DNA of 41,457 nucleotides. Source: Clostridia bacterium. GTDB taxonomy: Bacteria; Bacillota; Clostridia; Oscillospirales; CAG-272. Positions 7,023 to 14,503 of the stretch are shown here, one piece after another. The translations under genes and the position numbers were made by a program. The first letter of the stretch is position 1. The number at the start of each line of letters is the position of its first letter. Location of the stretch: positions 1 to 41,457 of the forward strand of contig JAFTIN010000028.1 of NCBI GenBank assembly GCA_017456895.1, given 5' to 3'. The notes under the pieces were generated by a model, which worked only from the letters and a program-made list of their open reading frames with translations, was not told where the DNA came from and did not search any database.

Positions 7023-7051
7023 ATTATAGCATACAGTTATGGTAATGTCAA
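7023..7051 (-). promoter_or_regulatory. promoter of the lysine riboswitch and importer operon
   Basis: On the minus strand TTGACA (7046-7051), exactly 17 bp, TATAAT (7023-7028): a perfect consensus housekeeping promoter. Confidence 0.93.
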
Positions 7052-7090
7052 TACTAATCTGATAAAAATGTGAATATTTTTTTATCCGCC

Positions 7091-8752
7091 CTAATTTGCA
7101 AATTTCCACGAGGAAATGACGAATACGTTTTCGGTATCTCCCTCGAAATAATTGAGCTTCAGCTTGTCACCGATTCTTATGAGAATAAGGCTTTCGTCCG
7201 CCTCAAGATATCCCTTGTATACCTTGCCATCCGTCGCTGTCACGTAAACGGTAGAGACGTCTGAGACCATCGCGATCCTAACGTTTTCTACGGTTATCTC
7301 CGCCTCGGTGTTCTGATTGCCGATGCCTATATTATTCTGCTGTAAGAGCTTCTTATACGAGCTCATTACCGCCGCCTGGGTCGTACCGGTAGCGACGATG
7401 CTGTAGTTCTCAACGTTTACGAGAGCGTAGAGCTTTACTATTCCGGTGTCGTCCTTAAGCACGAGTATATACGAAGCCTGGCCGGATACGTTTACCAGAG
7501 AGGGGAAGGAGGCTACGTAGCCCTTTTCCTGTACCTGACCCTCTGCGGCCGCCATTGCGGAGTGCTCCTCGGCTCCGATCACGGGATAGAACTTGTATTC
7601 ACCCGTCCTCGCGTTGGAGAGCATAAAGCCTACGTTGGACTTGTCTGCGGTAACCGAGGTCACGCCGGTGAAGTACCATACGTCGTCCTTGAGCGCAACG
7701 TAGCCGTAGTCGTCGGTGGTCTGCTTGCATCCTACGTTACCGATAATACTGTTGAGGAAGCCGCCGGAGTACAGACCCTGCCAGTCAAACTTCTCGCAGG
7801 CGAGATCACCCGTAAACACGATATCTACCCAGGAGGGCACGTCCTCAAGGGCGTATAGCTTGCTCGAGCCGTCGCAGGGGTTAAAGATGATCACCTCGTT
7901 TATATCCTTCGCGCCGAAGAGGCCTACTCTCGGCTTAACACAGGAAACGATATAATAAGGATTCTTATTCTCGTCTATCTCAAAGGACACAGAGTCGAAT
8001 ATCTTTGTCGGGTATTCAAAGCGCAGTTTTCTCATCAGGTCCTGACCGAAATACGCGCTCTTCACGTACTTCATCGGGGTAGCAAGCTCTATGTACTCGG
8101 CATTACTCTTTACGGGATCGACCATAACCATACCCGGTACACCCTTTGAGTTGTTTGCTATCCATTTGAAGAAGTCGTCGTACTCAAGGTTAGAGACCTT
8201 TTTCGGCGCCCCGGCAAAGTTTATCTGCGTATAGTAGTCGCTGACGTCGTACTGCGAGATGACCTCGGAGAGCGCGCCGAGTGTCTTGTCACCCAGCACC
8301 TGCGCAGACGCGGTATCCATAAGAGCAATGTGGGTGATCTCGGTAGTCTCGGGCATATCCTCGTCAAACTCCGCCTCGGTAACGGATATTACGTTAGCAT
8401 ATGCTCTCGCTCTGAAGAGCGGAGTGGACACCAGCCAACCAAACGCGATCACGAGTATAGGGACTGCTACCGCGGCTACGGCTATAATGGAGGATCTCGT
8501 GAAGGTGTAGGTTACGTTGAACTGCTTTCTTGCCTTCTTCGAGATCTTGGATTTATTTAAGTTTGCAATAATGTCCTTTAGACTCAGATTGAGCCACGGA
8601 ATGGCGAATGCCGCGATAACCGCAGTAAGGTACAGCCAGAAGCCGATCGAACGCAGATTGAGCGCGGGTAGGAACAAGTAGTAGCCGATAGCCGCCGTGG
8701 GAATGCCGAGTAAGGCGGAGAGTATCAGCTTGGATTTATCAAAGCCTTTCAT
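7091..8752 (-). CDS. membrane protein with large extracytoplasmic domain, function unknown
   Basis: 553 residues. Three hydrophobic spans lie at the N-terminus (about 6-30, 36-58 and 86-108). About 440 residues follow, presumably outside the cell, with alternating beta-strand and Gly/Asn-rich segments and no catalytic motif I recognise. The last 60 residues (VRIAMVSDVSTVYVTATDGKVYKGYL...) look like a small beta-barrel. A perfect AAGGAGGT precedes the ATG, and a strong divergent promoter pair separates it from the serine dehydratase gene. No terminator is obvious before the next promoter at 7051, so read-through into the lysine leader is possible. It is large and well preserved, hence a real gene, but I cannot assign a family. 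Confidence 0.9.
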   Translation of the reverse strand: MKGFDKSKLILSALLGIPTAAIGYYLFLPALNLRSIGFWLYLTAVIAAFAIPWLNLSLKDIIANLNKSKISKKARKQFNVTYTFTRSSIIAVAAVAVPILVIAFGWLVSTPLFRARAYANVISVTEAEFDEDMPETTEITHIALMDTASAQVLGDKTLGALSEVISQYDVSDYYTQINFAGAPKKVSNLEYDDFFKWIANNSKGVPGMVMVDPVKSNAEYIELATPMKYVKSAYFGQDLMRKLRFEYPTKIFDSVSFEIDENKNPYYIVSCVKPRVGLFGAKDINEVIIFNPCDGSSKLYALEDVPSWVDIVFTGDLACEKFDWQGLYSGGFLNSIIGNVGCKQTTDDYGYVALKDDVWYFTGVTSVTADKSNVGFMLSNARTGEYKFYPVIGAEEHSAMAAAEGQVQEKGYVASFPSLVNVSGQASYILVLKDDTGIVKLYALVNVENYSIVATGTTQAAVMSSYKKLLQQNNIGIGNQNTEAEITVENVRIAMVSDVSTVYVTATDGKVYKGYLEADESLILIRIGDKLKLNYFEGDTENVFVISSWKFAN

Positions 8753-8785
8753 ATTTTACCTCCTTGGTATGTAGCTTTCAATTTA

Positions 8786-8814
8786 ATTTTACTAAAAACG
8801 CTCAATAATGTCAA
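8786..8814 (-). promoter_or_regulatory. promoter of the unknown membrane protein gene
   Basis: On the minus strand TTGACA (8809-8814), 17 bp, TAAAAT (8786-8791). It lies back to back with the serine dehydratase promoter at 8834, 19 bases away. Confidence 0.9.
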
Positions 8815-8833
8815 GTCATCGGTGCAAAAACCA

Positions 8834-8862
8834 TTGACATATAAAATGAAAAATGATAAAAT
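8834..8862 (+). promoter_or_regulatory. promoter of the serine/alanine unit
   Basis: TTGACA (8834-8839), 17 bp, TAAAAT (8857-8862), 29 bases before the serine dehydratase start codon. Confidence 0.92.
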
Positions 8863-8891
8863 ATATAAAAATAAGCCTTCACGGAGGAACT

Positions 8892-10109
8892 ATGAAATCC
8901 ATTAGGGACGTATATAAAATTGGAAAAGGACCGTCAAGCAGTCATACTATGGGTCCTGCCCACGCTATGGAGATATTTGTCAGCGAGAATAAGGATGCCG
9001 ACGCTTTTCGCGTTGTTCTTTTCGGCTCTCTCGCCGATACGGGCAAGGGACACGGTACTGACCACGCCATAGAGATGGCCGCGGCGGGCAAGCCATGCGA
9101 GATAATCTTCAATACCAAAGACCGCGATCTCCCTCACGAGAATACTATGGATATATACGCAATACGAGGCGGAAAGGCCGATGCAAAGCCAATGCGAGTT
9201 ATGAGCATCGGCGGCGGTGACATCCGCATAGAGGGACGCGACCTCGGAGCCTCCGCTCCCGACGTTTATCCCGAGTCTACCTTTGCCGAGATATCCGAGT
9301 ATTGTAAGTCGCACGGCATTCGCCTCTCCGAATACGTCGTAATGCGTGAGGGCGAGGAAATATACAACTTCCTCTACGGCGTGTGGGACGTTATGCAGAA
9401 CGCTATTCACGAGGGACTCACCACCTCGGGTATCCTCCCCGGAGGTCTCGGTGTTGAGAGAAAGGCTCAGTACCTCTACAACCAGCGCCATATCGACGAG
9501 AGGGAGGTCACAAGAGAGAACAGGATCGTCTGTGCCTACGCCTACGCGGTCAGCGAGCAGAATGCCGATAACGGTACCATAGTTACCGCTCCCACCTGCG
9601 GCGCCTGCGCGGTTTTACCCTCGGTTTTACAGTATATGCAGAAAAAACACGCCTTCACCGACAAAAACATACTTGACGCCCTTGCGGTGGCGGGTCTTAT
9701 CGGCACCATAGTTAAGACCAACGCCTCGGTCAGCGGCGCGGAGTGTGGATGTCAGGCGGAGATAGGTACCGCTTGTTCAATGGCTGCCGCCGCTCTCGGT
9801 GAGCTGTTTGAGATGGGCATAGACCAGATAGAATATGCGGCTGAGATCGCCTTTGAGCATCATCTCGGACTTACCTGCGATCCCATCTGCGGTCTGGTGC
9901 AGATCCCTTGCATCGAGCGTAACGCCGTGGCCGCTATGAGAGCGATAAACGCTGTCAACCTTGCCAACTTCCTCTCCGGCTCGAGAAAGATATCCCTTGA
10001 TATGGTAATTGAGACTATGTATCAGACCGGTAAGGATCTCTCCCACCTCTACCGTGAGACGAGCGCGGGAGGACTTGCAAAGCTTTATAAGCAGAAGGAT
10101 GAAAAGTGA
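8892..10109 (+). CDS. sdaA: L-serine ammonia-lyase, iron-sulfur dependent, single chain
   Basis: 405 residues, converting L-serine to pyruvate and ammonia in the cytoplasm. The start is set by GGAGG six bases before the ATG at 8892. The N-terminal beta domain carries the hallmark GPSSSHTMGP (residues 13-22 region). The alpha domain carries TAPTCGACAVLP, SGAECGCQAEIG and CDPICGLVQIPC, which supply the Cys ligands of the oxygen-sensitive [4Fe-4S] cluster. Both domains are in one chain, as in the Escherichia coli type, rather than split as in Bacillus; the chain is slightly shorter than the usual ~455. It heads an operon whose last gene is a sodium:amino-acid symporter, consistent with taking up and deaminating serine or alanine. 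Confidence 0.96.
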   Translation: MKSIRDVYKIGKGPSSSHTMGPAHAMEIFVSENKDADAFRVVLFGSLADTGKGHGTDHAIEMAAAGKPCEIIFNTKDRDLPHENTMDIYAIRGGKADAKPMRVMSIGGGDIRIEGRDLGASAPDVYPESTFAEISEYCKSHGIRLSEYVVMREGEEIYNFLYGVWDVMQNAIHEGLTTSGILPGGLGVERKAQYLYNQRHIDEREVTRENRIVCAYAYAVSEQNADNGTIVTAPTCGACAVLPSVLQYMQKKHAFTDKNILDALAVAGLIGTIVKTNASVSGAECGCQAEIGTACSMAAAALGELFEMGIDQIEYAAEIAFEHHLGLTCDPICGLVQIPCIERNAVAAMRAINAVNLANFLSGSRKISLDMVIETMYQTGKDLSHLYRETSAGGLAKLYKQKDEK

Positions 10110-10261
10110 TGGAAAAAGTAAAGGTAGATAGAATAAACGAGCTCGGCAGACTCGCTAAGGAACGCGAGCTTACCGAGGAGGAGAAGGCGGAGAGGGAAGT
10201 GCTCCGCGCGGAATATATTGCTGAGTTCAGACGCGCTCTGCGCGGCGATGAGAAAAAGTGA
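10109..10261 (+). CDS. YnzC/DUF896-family small protein, 50 aa
   Basis: This short gene's ATG overlaps the serine dehydratase stop (TGATG), so it is translationally coupled. The sequence begins MEKVKVDRINELGRLAKE and continues LTEEEKAEREVLRAEYI, the two-helix pattern of the Bacillus YnzC (DUF896) family: helical hairpin proteins of about 50-75 residues that are associated in Bacillus with the SOS-induced yneA operon. It is highly charged, has no membrane segment and probably acts in the cytoplasm. Its role here is unknown; position alone suggests co-expression with amino-acid metabolism. Confidence 0.92.
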   Translation: MEKVKVDRINELGRLAKERELTEEEKAEREVLRAEYIAEFRRALRGDEKK

Positions 10262-10271
10262 GGCGTAGAAT

Positions 10272-10769
10272 ATGAGAAAAAATTGCTGTACCTGTCTTGC
10301 AAGAATTGAAAACGAGGATGCGCCCGTCCTTACTATGGGCGCCTACGGTACTCCCAAGCTGCTTTGCGACGAGTGTGCCGCTCTCGTCGAGACCGCCTGC
10401 TACGGCAGAGAATACGACGCCATCGTCGAGGCTATGGACAGACTCACCCGGAGGATGAGCGAGTCCAACGTTGACGACCGCGTGACCGTAGCTACCGTCA
10501 CCTCCATGCTCGCGGAAAACGCCGAGAGAGCGCAGAAGATCAAGGAGGGAACCTACGACTTTTCCCTTGACGAGGAGAAGCAAAACGAGGGCCTTGACGA
10601 GATCCCCGAGGAGCTTCAGGAGACCGAGGAGGATAAGCTCCTTGATGAGAAGGATGCTCAGGCAAACGCCAAGTTTGATAAGGCTATGAACTGGGCCTGG
10701 ATAGGCGTAGGTATAGGAGCTCTCGGCTTTATTATCTGGAAGCTTATCGACCTTCTTTTCCTTAAATAA
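10272..10769 (+). CDS. zinc-ribbon tail-anchored membrane protein, function unknown
   Basis: 165 residues. The N-terminus has two Cys pairs (C5-x2-C8 and C32-x2-C35, with an extra C6), the spacing of a small treble-clef or rubredoxin-like zinc knuckle. The middle (about 90-135) is very acidic (EEKQNEGLDEIPEELQETEE). The C-terminus is one hydrophobic span, WAWIGVGIGALGFIIWKLI, ending in LFLK, so the protein is probably tail-anchored with its zinc domain in the cytoplasm. It starts 10 bases after the YnzC-like gene and is clearly in the same transcript. I do not recognise the family. Confidence 0.85.
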   Translation: MRKNCCTCLARIENEDAPVLTMGAYGTPKLLCDECAALVETACYGREYDAIVEAMDRLTRRMSESNVDDRVTVATVTSMLAENAERAQKIKEGTYDFSLDEEKQNEGLDEIPEELQETEEDKLLDEKDAQANAKFDKAMNWAWIGVGIGALGFIIWKLIDLLFLK

Positions 10770-10808
10770 TCAAATCGATCACGAAAAATACAGAGTATAG
10801 AGACAACC

Positions 10809-10843
10809 GTCCTCCGCATAGGCTTAAGCGGAGGACTTTTTCT
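10809..10843 (+). promoter_or_regulatory. terminator-like hairpin that buries the symporter ribosome-binding site
   Basis: GTCCTCCGC (10809-10817) pairs perfectly with GCGGAGGAC (10828-10836) and is followed by TTTTT. The 3' arm contains GGAGGA, the only ribosome-binding site for the ATG at 10844, eight bases away. The hairpin can therefore both end transcription and block translation, so symporter output should be low unless the 5' arm is sequestered or the stem is melted. Confidence 0.75.
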
Positions 10844-12190
10844 ATGGAATTTAATCCCTTGCCTATAATACTCGCCGCAGTAGGAGTATTTTTCCTTGTC
10901 AAACTGCGATTTTTCTTTATTCTTCATCCGTTCAGAACGACAGGAAAAGCCATACGAGCTATAAATGATAGAAGGGCGCTCCGCGCCTTTTGTCTCGCTC
11001 TCGCGGGTACACTCGGTATAGGCAACGTTTTCGGCGTTGCGATAGGTCTTATTATAGGTGGCCCTGGGAGTCTCTTTTGGCTTCTTGTCTCTATGATATT
11101 TGCCATGGTGATCAAGTATGCCGAGGTGGTAATTTCAACCGATAATCTTTATCACGACACCGAGGCTCACGGCGGTATGTTCTACGTTATCCGCTCTTCA
11201 TTTGGCCGCATAGGCAAGGGTATGTCGACTCTATACTCGATCGCCGCCTTGCTTATCTCCTTTGTTCTCGGCGCCTCGCTACAGATGGCCAGCGTCTCCG
11301 AGTCTGTCAGTACCATTTCTGATATCCCGCGTGAGATATTTGCGGTAGCCGCCGCGATATTGACACTGTTTGCAATTATCAACGGAACAAAAAGAATTGA
11401 AAAAATAACGTCTATTATCATACCTTTGTCAACTATAATTTACATAATTATAACTTTAAGCGTTATTGTAATAAACTATTCCGCGATTCCTTCAGTGATC
11501 GAAAACGTTGTTAGATCGGCGTTTAACTACGATAGCGCTCTTGGCGGAGCGCTTGGCTTTTTCTTTTCCGCCCCCTTGCGTGAGGGATTTTCACGCGGCA
11601 TATTGTCAAATGAGGCCGGTGCCGGCACGTCTGCCATGGCGCATGCCAGGGGAGGTGTTCTCAGCCCTGCCAAAGCGGGCCTGCTCGGTATACTTGAGGT
11701 CTGGTTTGACACCGGACTGATATGCCTCCTTACCGGCCTTAGCATACTCGTCTCGGTGCCGGATCCGTCACTGTTTGAGGGCGGTATGCAGCTCGTGATG
11801 TACGCTATCGGATCTACACTTGGACAGCCGGGCAAGTGTGCGGTTTTCCTCTCGGTAATATGCTTTGCCTTCGCCACCGTTGTTTGCTGGTATTACTACG
11901 GAATGGAGTCCTTTTCAACTCTTTTTGGCAAGAGAAAAAGAACGGTATATCTTCCGCTCTTTCTTATCTCTGTATTTCTCGGCTTTTACCTTGATTCCTT
12001 TCTCCTCGTTCTCCTCACCGATCTGCTTATCACGGTGATGACCTTGCTTACCGTCTGTGCGCTTATAAAAAACTCCGACAGGATAAGACACCTGTCGGAG
12101 AGTAGCGGAGTTATAGATTCGGATAAGGGAAGGCTTAGGCCATTCCGTATTAAAGGAAGCGTATTTTCGAGAGACAGGGGACGCCGATAG
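10844..12190 (+). CDS. AGCS-family sodium:alanine/serine symporter
   Basis: 448 residues, about 10-11 membrane spans. Family hallmarks are visible: GIGNVFGVAIG with GGPGSLFW near residues 57-76, and LREGFSRGILSNEAGAGTSA with MAHA near 245-268, which form the sodium and amino-acid sites in AGCS carriers. It imports small neutral amino acids (alanine, glycine, serine) with sodium. Transcription probably continues from the serine dehydratase unit through the hairpin at 10809, which also covers its ribosome-binding site. The last 41 bases overlap the 3' end of the opposing homoserine dehydrogenase gene. The C-terminal tail (about residue 420 onward) is unusually basic. Confidence 0.93.
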   Translation: MEFNPLPIILAAVGVFFLVKLRFFFILHPFRTTGKAIRAINDRRALRAFCLALAGTLGIGNVFGVAIGLIIGGPGSLFWLLVSMIFAMVIKYAEVVISTDNLYHDTEAHGGMFYVIRSSFGRIGKGMSTLYSIAALLISFVLGASLQMASVSESVSTISDIPREIFAVAAAILTLFAIINGTKRIEKITSIIIPLSTIIYIIITLSVIVINYSAIPSVIENVVRSAFNYDSALGGALGFFFSAPLREGFSRGILSNEAGAGTSAMAHARGGVLSPAKAGLLGILEVWFDTGLICLLTGLSILVSVPDPSLFEGGMQLVMYAIGSTLGQPGKCAVFLSVICFAFATVVCWYYYGMESFSTLFGKRKRTVYLPLFLISVFLGFYLDSFLLVLLTDLLITVMTLLTVCALIKNSDRIRHLSESSGVIDSDKGRLRPFRIKGSVFSRDRGRR

Positions 12191-13358
12191 CCTCGAGTGA
12201 CTCGTTGGTCCTTGCCTCGCTTTCACACTCGGTTATGAAGGCGCATTCCTCCGACTCGATAAAATCAACGTTGCCGAATATCTCTCTTACCTTTTCTTCG
12301 TTGCCCTTCGGGAGGGCGATGTATTTTTTCGACTCAAAGCGCAGGAAGGCCTCATCGGCAGGGGTACTCACTCTGTTAAATCCGGGAACGATGGGATTCT
12401 CGCTGCCGTAAGCGATAATGGGAAGCAGATCTCCGACCACCGCAGAGGCAGTTGCTCCTGCACCTGCTCCCTGACCGTAGAACATTACGTTGCCGAGAGG
12501 ATCACCCACGACCTCCACAGCGTTGTATACGCCGCTTACGGTCGAGAGCGGACTGTCGGAGGGGAGCAGGAAGGGACATACCATCACGTAATTGACTCCG
12601 TCCTCGGCTATACACCTGCCGAGCAGTTTGATCTTGTGCGATAGCTTTTCGGCTGCAAGCACGTCCGCTTTTCTTATTCCCGTGATGCCCTCGGTGTGCA
12701 CGGTCTTAACGTCGTAGAGTTTGTCTGTCGCAAGGGCGGTAAGTATGGTTATCTTTCTGCACGCGTCAGTGCCTTCAACGTCAGCCGCCGGATTGGCCTC
12801 TGCATAGCCCTTGGCCTGAGCGTCAGCAAGTGCGTTTTCAAAGCTGTCACCATAGGTGAACATCTTTGTGAGGATATAGTTGGTAGTTCCGTTGAGTATG
12901 CCGCGCACCTCGTGGATCTTGTTCTGTCTTACACAGCCGAGCAGAGGATTTATGACGGGAATTCCGCCGCCAACAGCCGCTTCAAAGCGGTAGGATACGC
13001 CCATTTCCTTTGCTATTCTAACGAACTCATCGCCAAAGTTGGCCACGACCTCCTTGTTAGATGTGATGACGTTCTTTCCCGCCTTCAGAGACGCTACCGT
13101 GTATTCGTACGCGGGGTGGGAGCCACCCATCATCTCCATCACGGTGTCGACATCTTCATCGTTGATCACGTCGGTAAAGTCGTGTGTTACGAGCGAAGAG
13201 AAGGGAGAGCTTGGAAAGTCTCTTAAGTCAAGTATTCTCTTTATCTCTACCTCACAGCCGAGGTAGCTCTTTATTTCCTCTCGGTTATTTGTGATCAGGT
13301 CGGCGACACCGCCTCCAACCACGCCAAAGCCGAGTATTGCAATTCCGTGTTTCTTCAT
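12150..13358 (-). CDS. hom: homoserine dehydrogenase
   Basis: 402 residues from the ATG at 13358, chosen because GGAGG sits at the right distance; an in-frame TTG at 13370 overlaps that site. It reduces aspartate semialdehyde to homoserine, the branch point to threonine and methionine. Visible features are the NAD(P)-binding GFGVVGGGVAD, ITSNKEVVA, the catalytic-domain GGGIPVINPL, ILNGTTNYILT and AADVEGTDAC. The last ~60 residues look like a shortened ACT-type regulatory domain (YIALPKGNEEKVREIF then ECAFITE), so feedback control by threonine is possible but uncertain. It has its own promoter, and its 3' end overlaps the symporter gene by 41 bases, tail to tail. Confidence 0.96.
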   Translation of the reverse strand: MKKHGIAILGFGVVGGGVADLITNNREEIKSYLGCEVEIKRILDLRDFPSSPFSSLVTHDFTDVINDEDVDTVMEMMGGSHPAYEYTVASLKAGKNVITSNKEVVANFGDEFVRIAKEMGVSYRFEAAVGGGIPVINPLLGCVRQNKIHEVRGILNGTTNYILTKMFTYGDSFENALADAQAKGYAEANPAADVEGTDACRKITILTALATDKLYDVKTVHTEGITGIRKADVLAAEKLSHKIKLLGRCIAEDGVNYVMVCPFLLPSDSPLSTVSGVYNAVEVVGDPLGNVMFYGQGAGAGATASAVVGDLLPIIAYGSENPIVPGFNRVSTPADEAFLRFESKKYIALPKGNEEKVREIFGNVDFIESEECAFITECESEARTNESLEAIGVPCLSKIRFL

Positions 13359-13388
13359 ATTTTCCTCCAAACGGTAACAGATACCGAC

Positions 13389-13417
13389 ATTGTATCACAA
13401 AATATGTAAAAATTCAA
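13389..13417 (-). promoter_or_regulatory. promoter of homoserine dehydrogenase
   Basis: On the minus strand TTGAAT (13412-13417), 17 bp, TACAAT (13389-13394). Confidence 0.8.
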
Positions 13418-13433
13418 GTACGTATACGAAATA

Positions 13434-13466
13434 TGCGCCCCCAAATTCTTTACTTCCGGGGGCGCA
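13434..13466. terminator. GC-rich hairpin between the M23 gene and hom
   Basis: A perfect 9-bp stem TGCGCCCCC / GGGGGCGCA with a 15-nt loop. On the plus strand it is followed by CATG and then seven T, on the minus strand only by TATTTCG. It probably ends the minus-strand M23 transcript before the hom promoter, although the T-run is on the other side. The rest of 13467-13568 shows nothing but a short AATTG...CAATT inverted repeat. Confidence 0.5.
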
Positions 13467-13568
13467 CATGTTTTTTTGCTTTTTTTAACCGATCGCGTCA
13501 GCTCAAGTTACCCGTAGCTTATCAAATAATTGCTTTAACAATTAATTTAACGTACCAAAGCTCGTTTG

Positions 13569-14243
13569 TCACTCGCCTATACCGAGGCTTGCCTTCTTAG
13601 ACTCCTCGGTGATATAGTCCATAGGGTTCACTTTTACATCCTTTAAGAGTAACTCAAAGTGGAGGTGGGGCTCCTCGGCAAGCTCGGACAGGGATGTATC
13701 ACCCACCACACCGATCTTGTCACCGAGATTTACCTCGTCGCCGACCTTCAGATCACCGATATCGCTTGAAAGATTGGAGTATCTTGTTTTGATGTCGCCC
13801 TTGTGGGTTATCTCCACGGTAAAGCCGAGCATGGGATCCGAATAGATGCCCGAGACAACTCCTGCCTCAGAGGCATAAACGCCTGCGCCCTCTTCACATG
13901 AGATATCGATGCCGGTATGCACTCGCCATTCACCGAGAGTCACCGAAAATACGGGTATTTCCAAGCTGTGCTCCTTGACCACAGTGCCCGCGGTCGGTGC
14001 TACAAAGGTGAGCTTGGGCTCGGGCTTCGGGGTGGTGTCCTCGGGTGGAGTGACGTTTTCGTTTCCGTTATCGGTCGTTCCGTCGCTGACGGGCGGATTG
14101 TCCGGGGTACCGTCGTTCTTATCCCTTGATGCGGCGCCTACAATACCTACTACGATCGCAGTAATGCACAAGATAGCGATAACCACTGCATATACGATCT
14201 TCGAGGTTACCGACTTGTCGCTGAAATGAATTTTCTTTTCCAT
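13569..14243 (-). CDS. LytM/M23-domain membrane protein (SpoIIQ-like candidate)
   Basis: About 224 residues: a short cytoplasmic N-terminus, one membrane span (about 14-37), a Pro/Thr/Asp-rich linker to about residue 78, and an extracytoplasmic LytM (peptidase M23) domain. The zinc motif HTGID (from H109) and HLHFE (from H193) are present. The YxHL catalytic-site motif reads YSNL, so one conserved His is Asn and hydrolase activity is doubtful. That layout with a degenerate site resembles the sporulation channel protein SpoIIQ, but no sporulation neighbour is present, so this stays a suggestion. The start could also be the TTG at 14249, which is better spaced from AAAGGATG. Confidence 0.88.
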   Translation of the reverse strand: MEKKIHFSDKSVTSKIVYAVVIAILCITAIVVGIVGAASRDKNDGTPDNPPVSDGTTDNGNENVTPPEDTTPKPEPKLTFVAPTAGTVVKEHSLEIPVFSVTLGEWRVHTGIDISCEEGAGVYASEAGVVSGIYSDPMLGFTVEITHKGDIKTRYSNLSSDIGDLKVGDEVNLGDKIGVVGDTSLSELAEEPHLHFELLLKDVKVNPMDYITEESKKASLGIGE

Positions 14244-14431
14244 TGTCAATATATCATCCTTTCCAAAAAAATATGCTGTCACTATTTTCTTCCCACCGAG
14301 CGCGGATTATTCACCATATTCCAAAAAAAGAGAAAATCGACAAATATAGAGGAAAAGGGAAGGGGGTGTCTTTTATTTAATTTTATATATAATCTTAATA
14401 ATATTTCATTTTATCGTAGGTGGACAATTCG

Positions 14432-14460
14432 TTGACTTTTATAACCACGCGTGGTATAAT
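14432..14460 (+). promoter_or_regulatory. promoter with built-in palindromic operator
   Basis: TTGACT (14432-14437), 17 bp, TATAAT (14455-14460). The spacer contains the perfect palindrome ACCACGCGTGGT (14444-14455), centred on CG, which extends imperfectly to about 21 bp. A dimeric repressor bound here would block RNA polymerase. The rest of 14283-14431 shows only AT-rich sequence. Confidence 0.8.
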
Positions 14461-14503
14461 TAATAAAAAATGCCCGTGGGCAATAAAGAGAAAGTGGATG
14501 GTT

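Noticed and set aside
6740..7060. T-box leader before the importer operon
   Set aside because: The T-box core (AGGGTGGNACCGCG) is absent, whereas all lysine-riboswitch blocks are present in order.
8934..9491. A 185-codon minus-strand frame inside the serine dehydratase gene
   Set aside because: It is a shadow of a strongly conserved enzyme on the other strand, with no ribosome-binding site.
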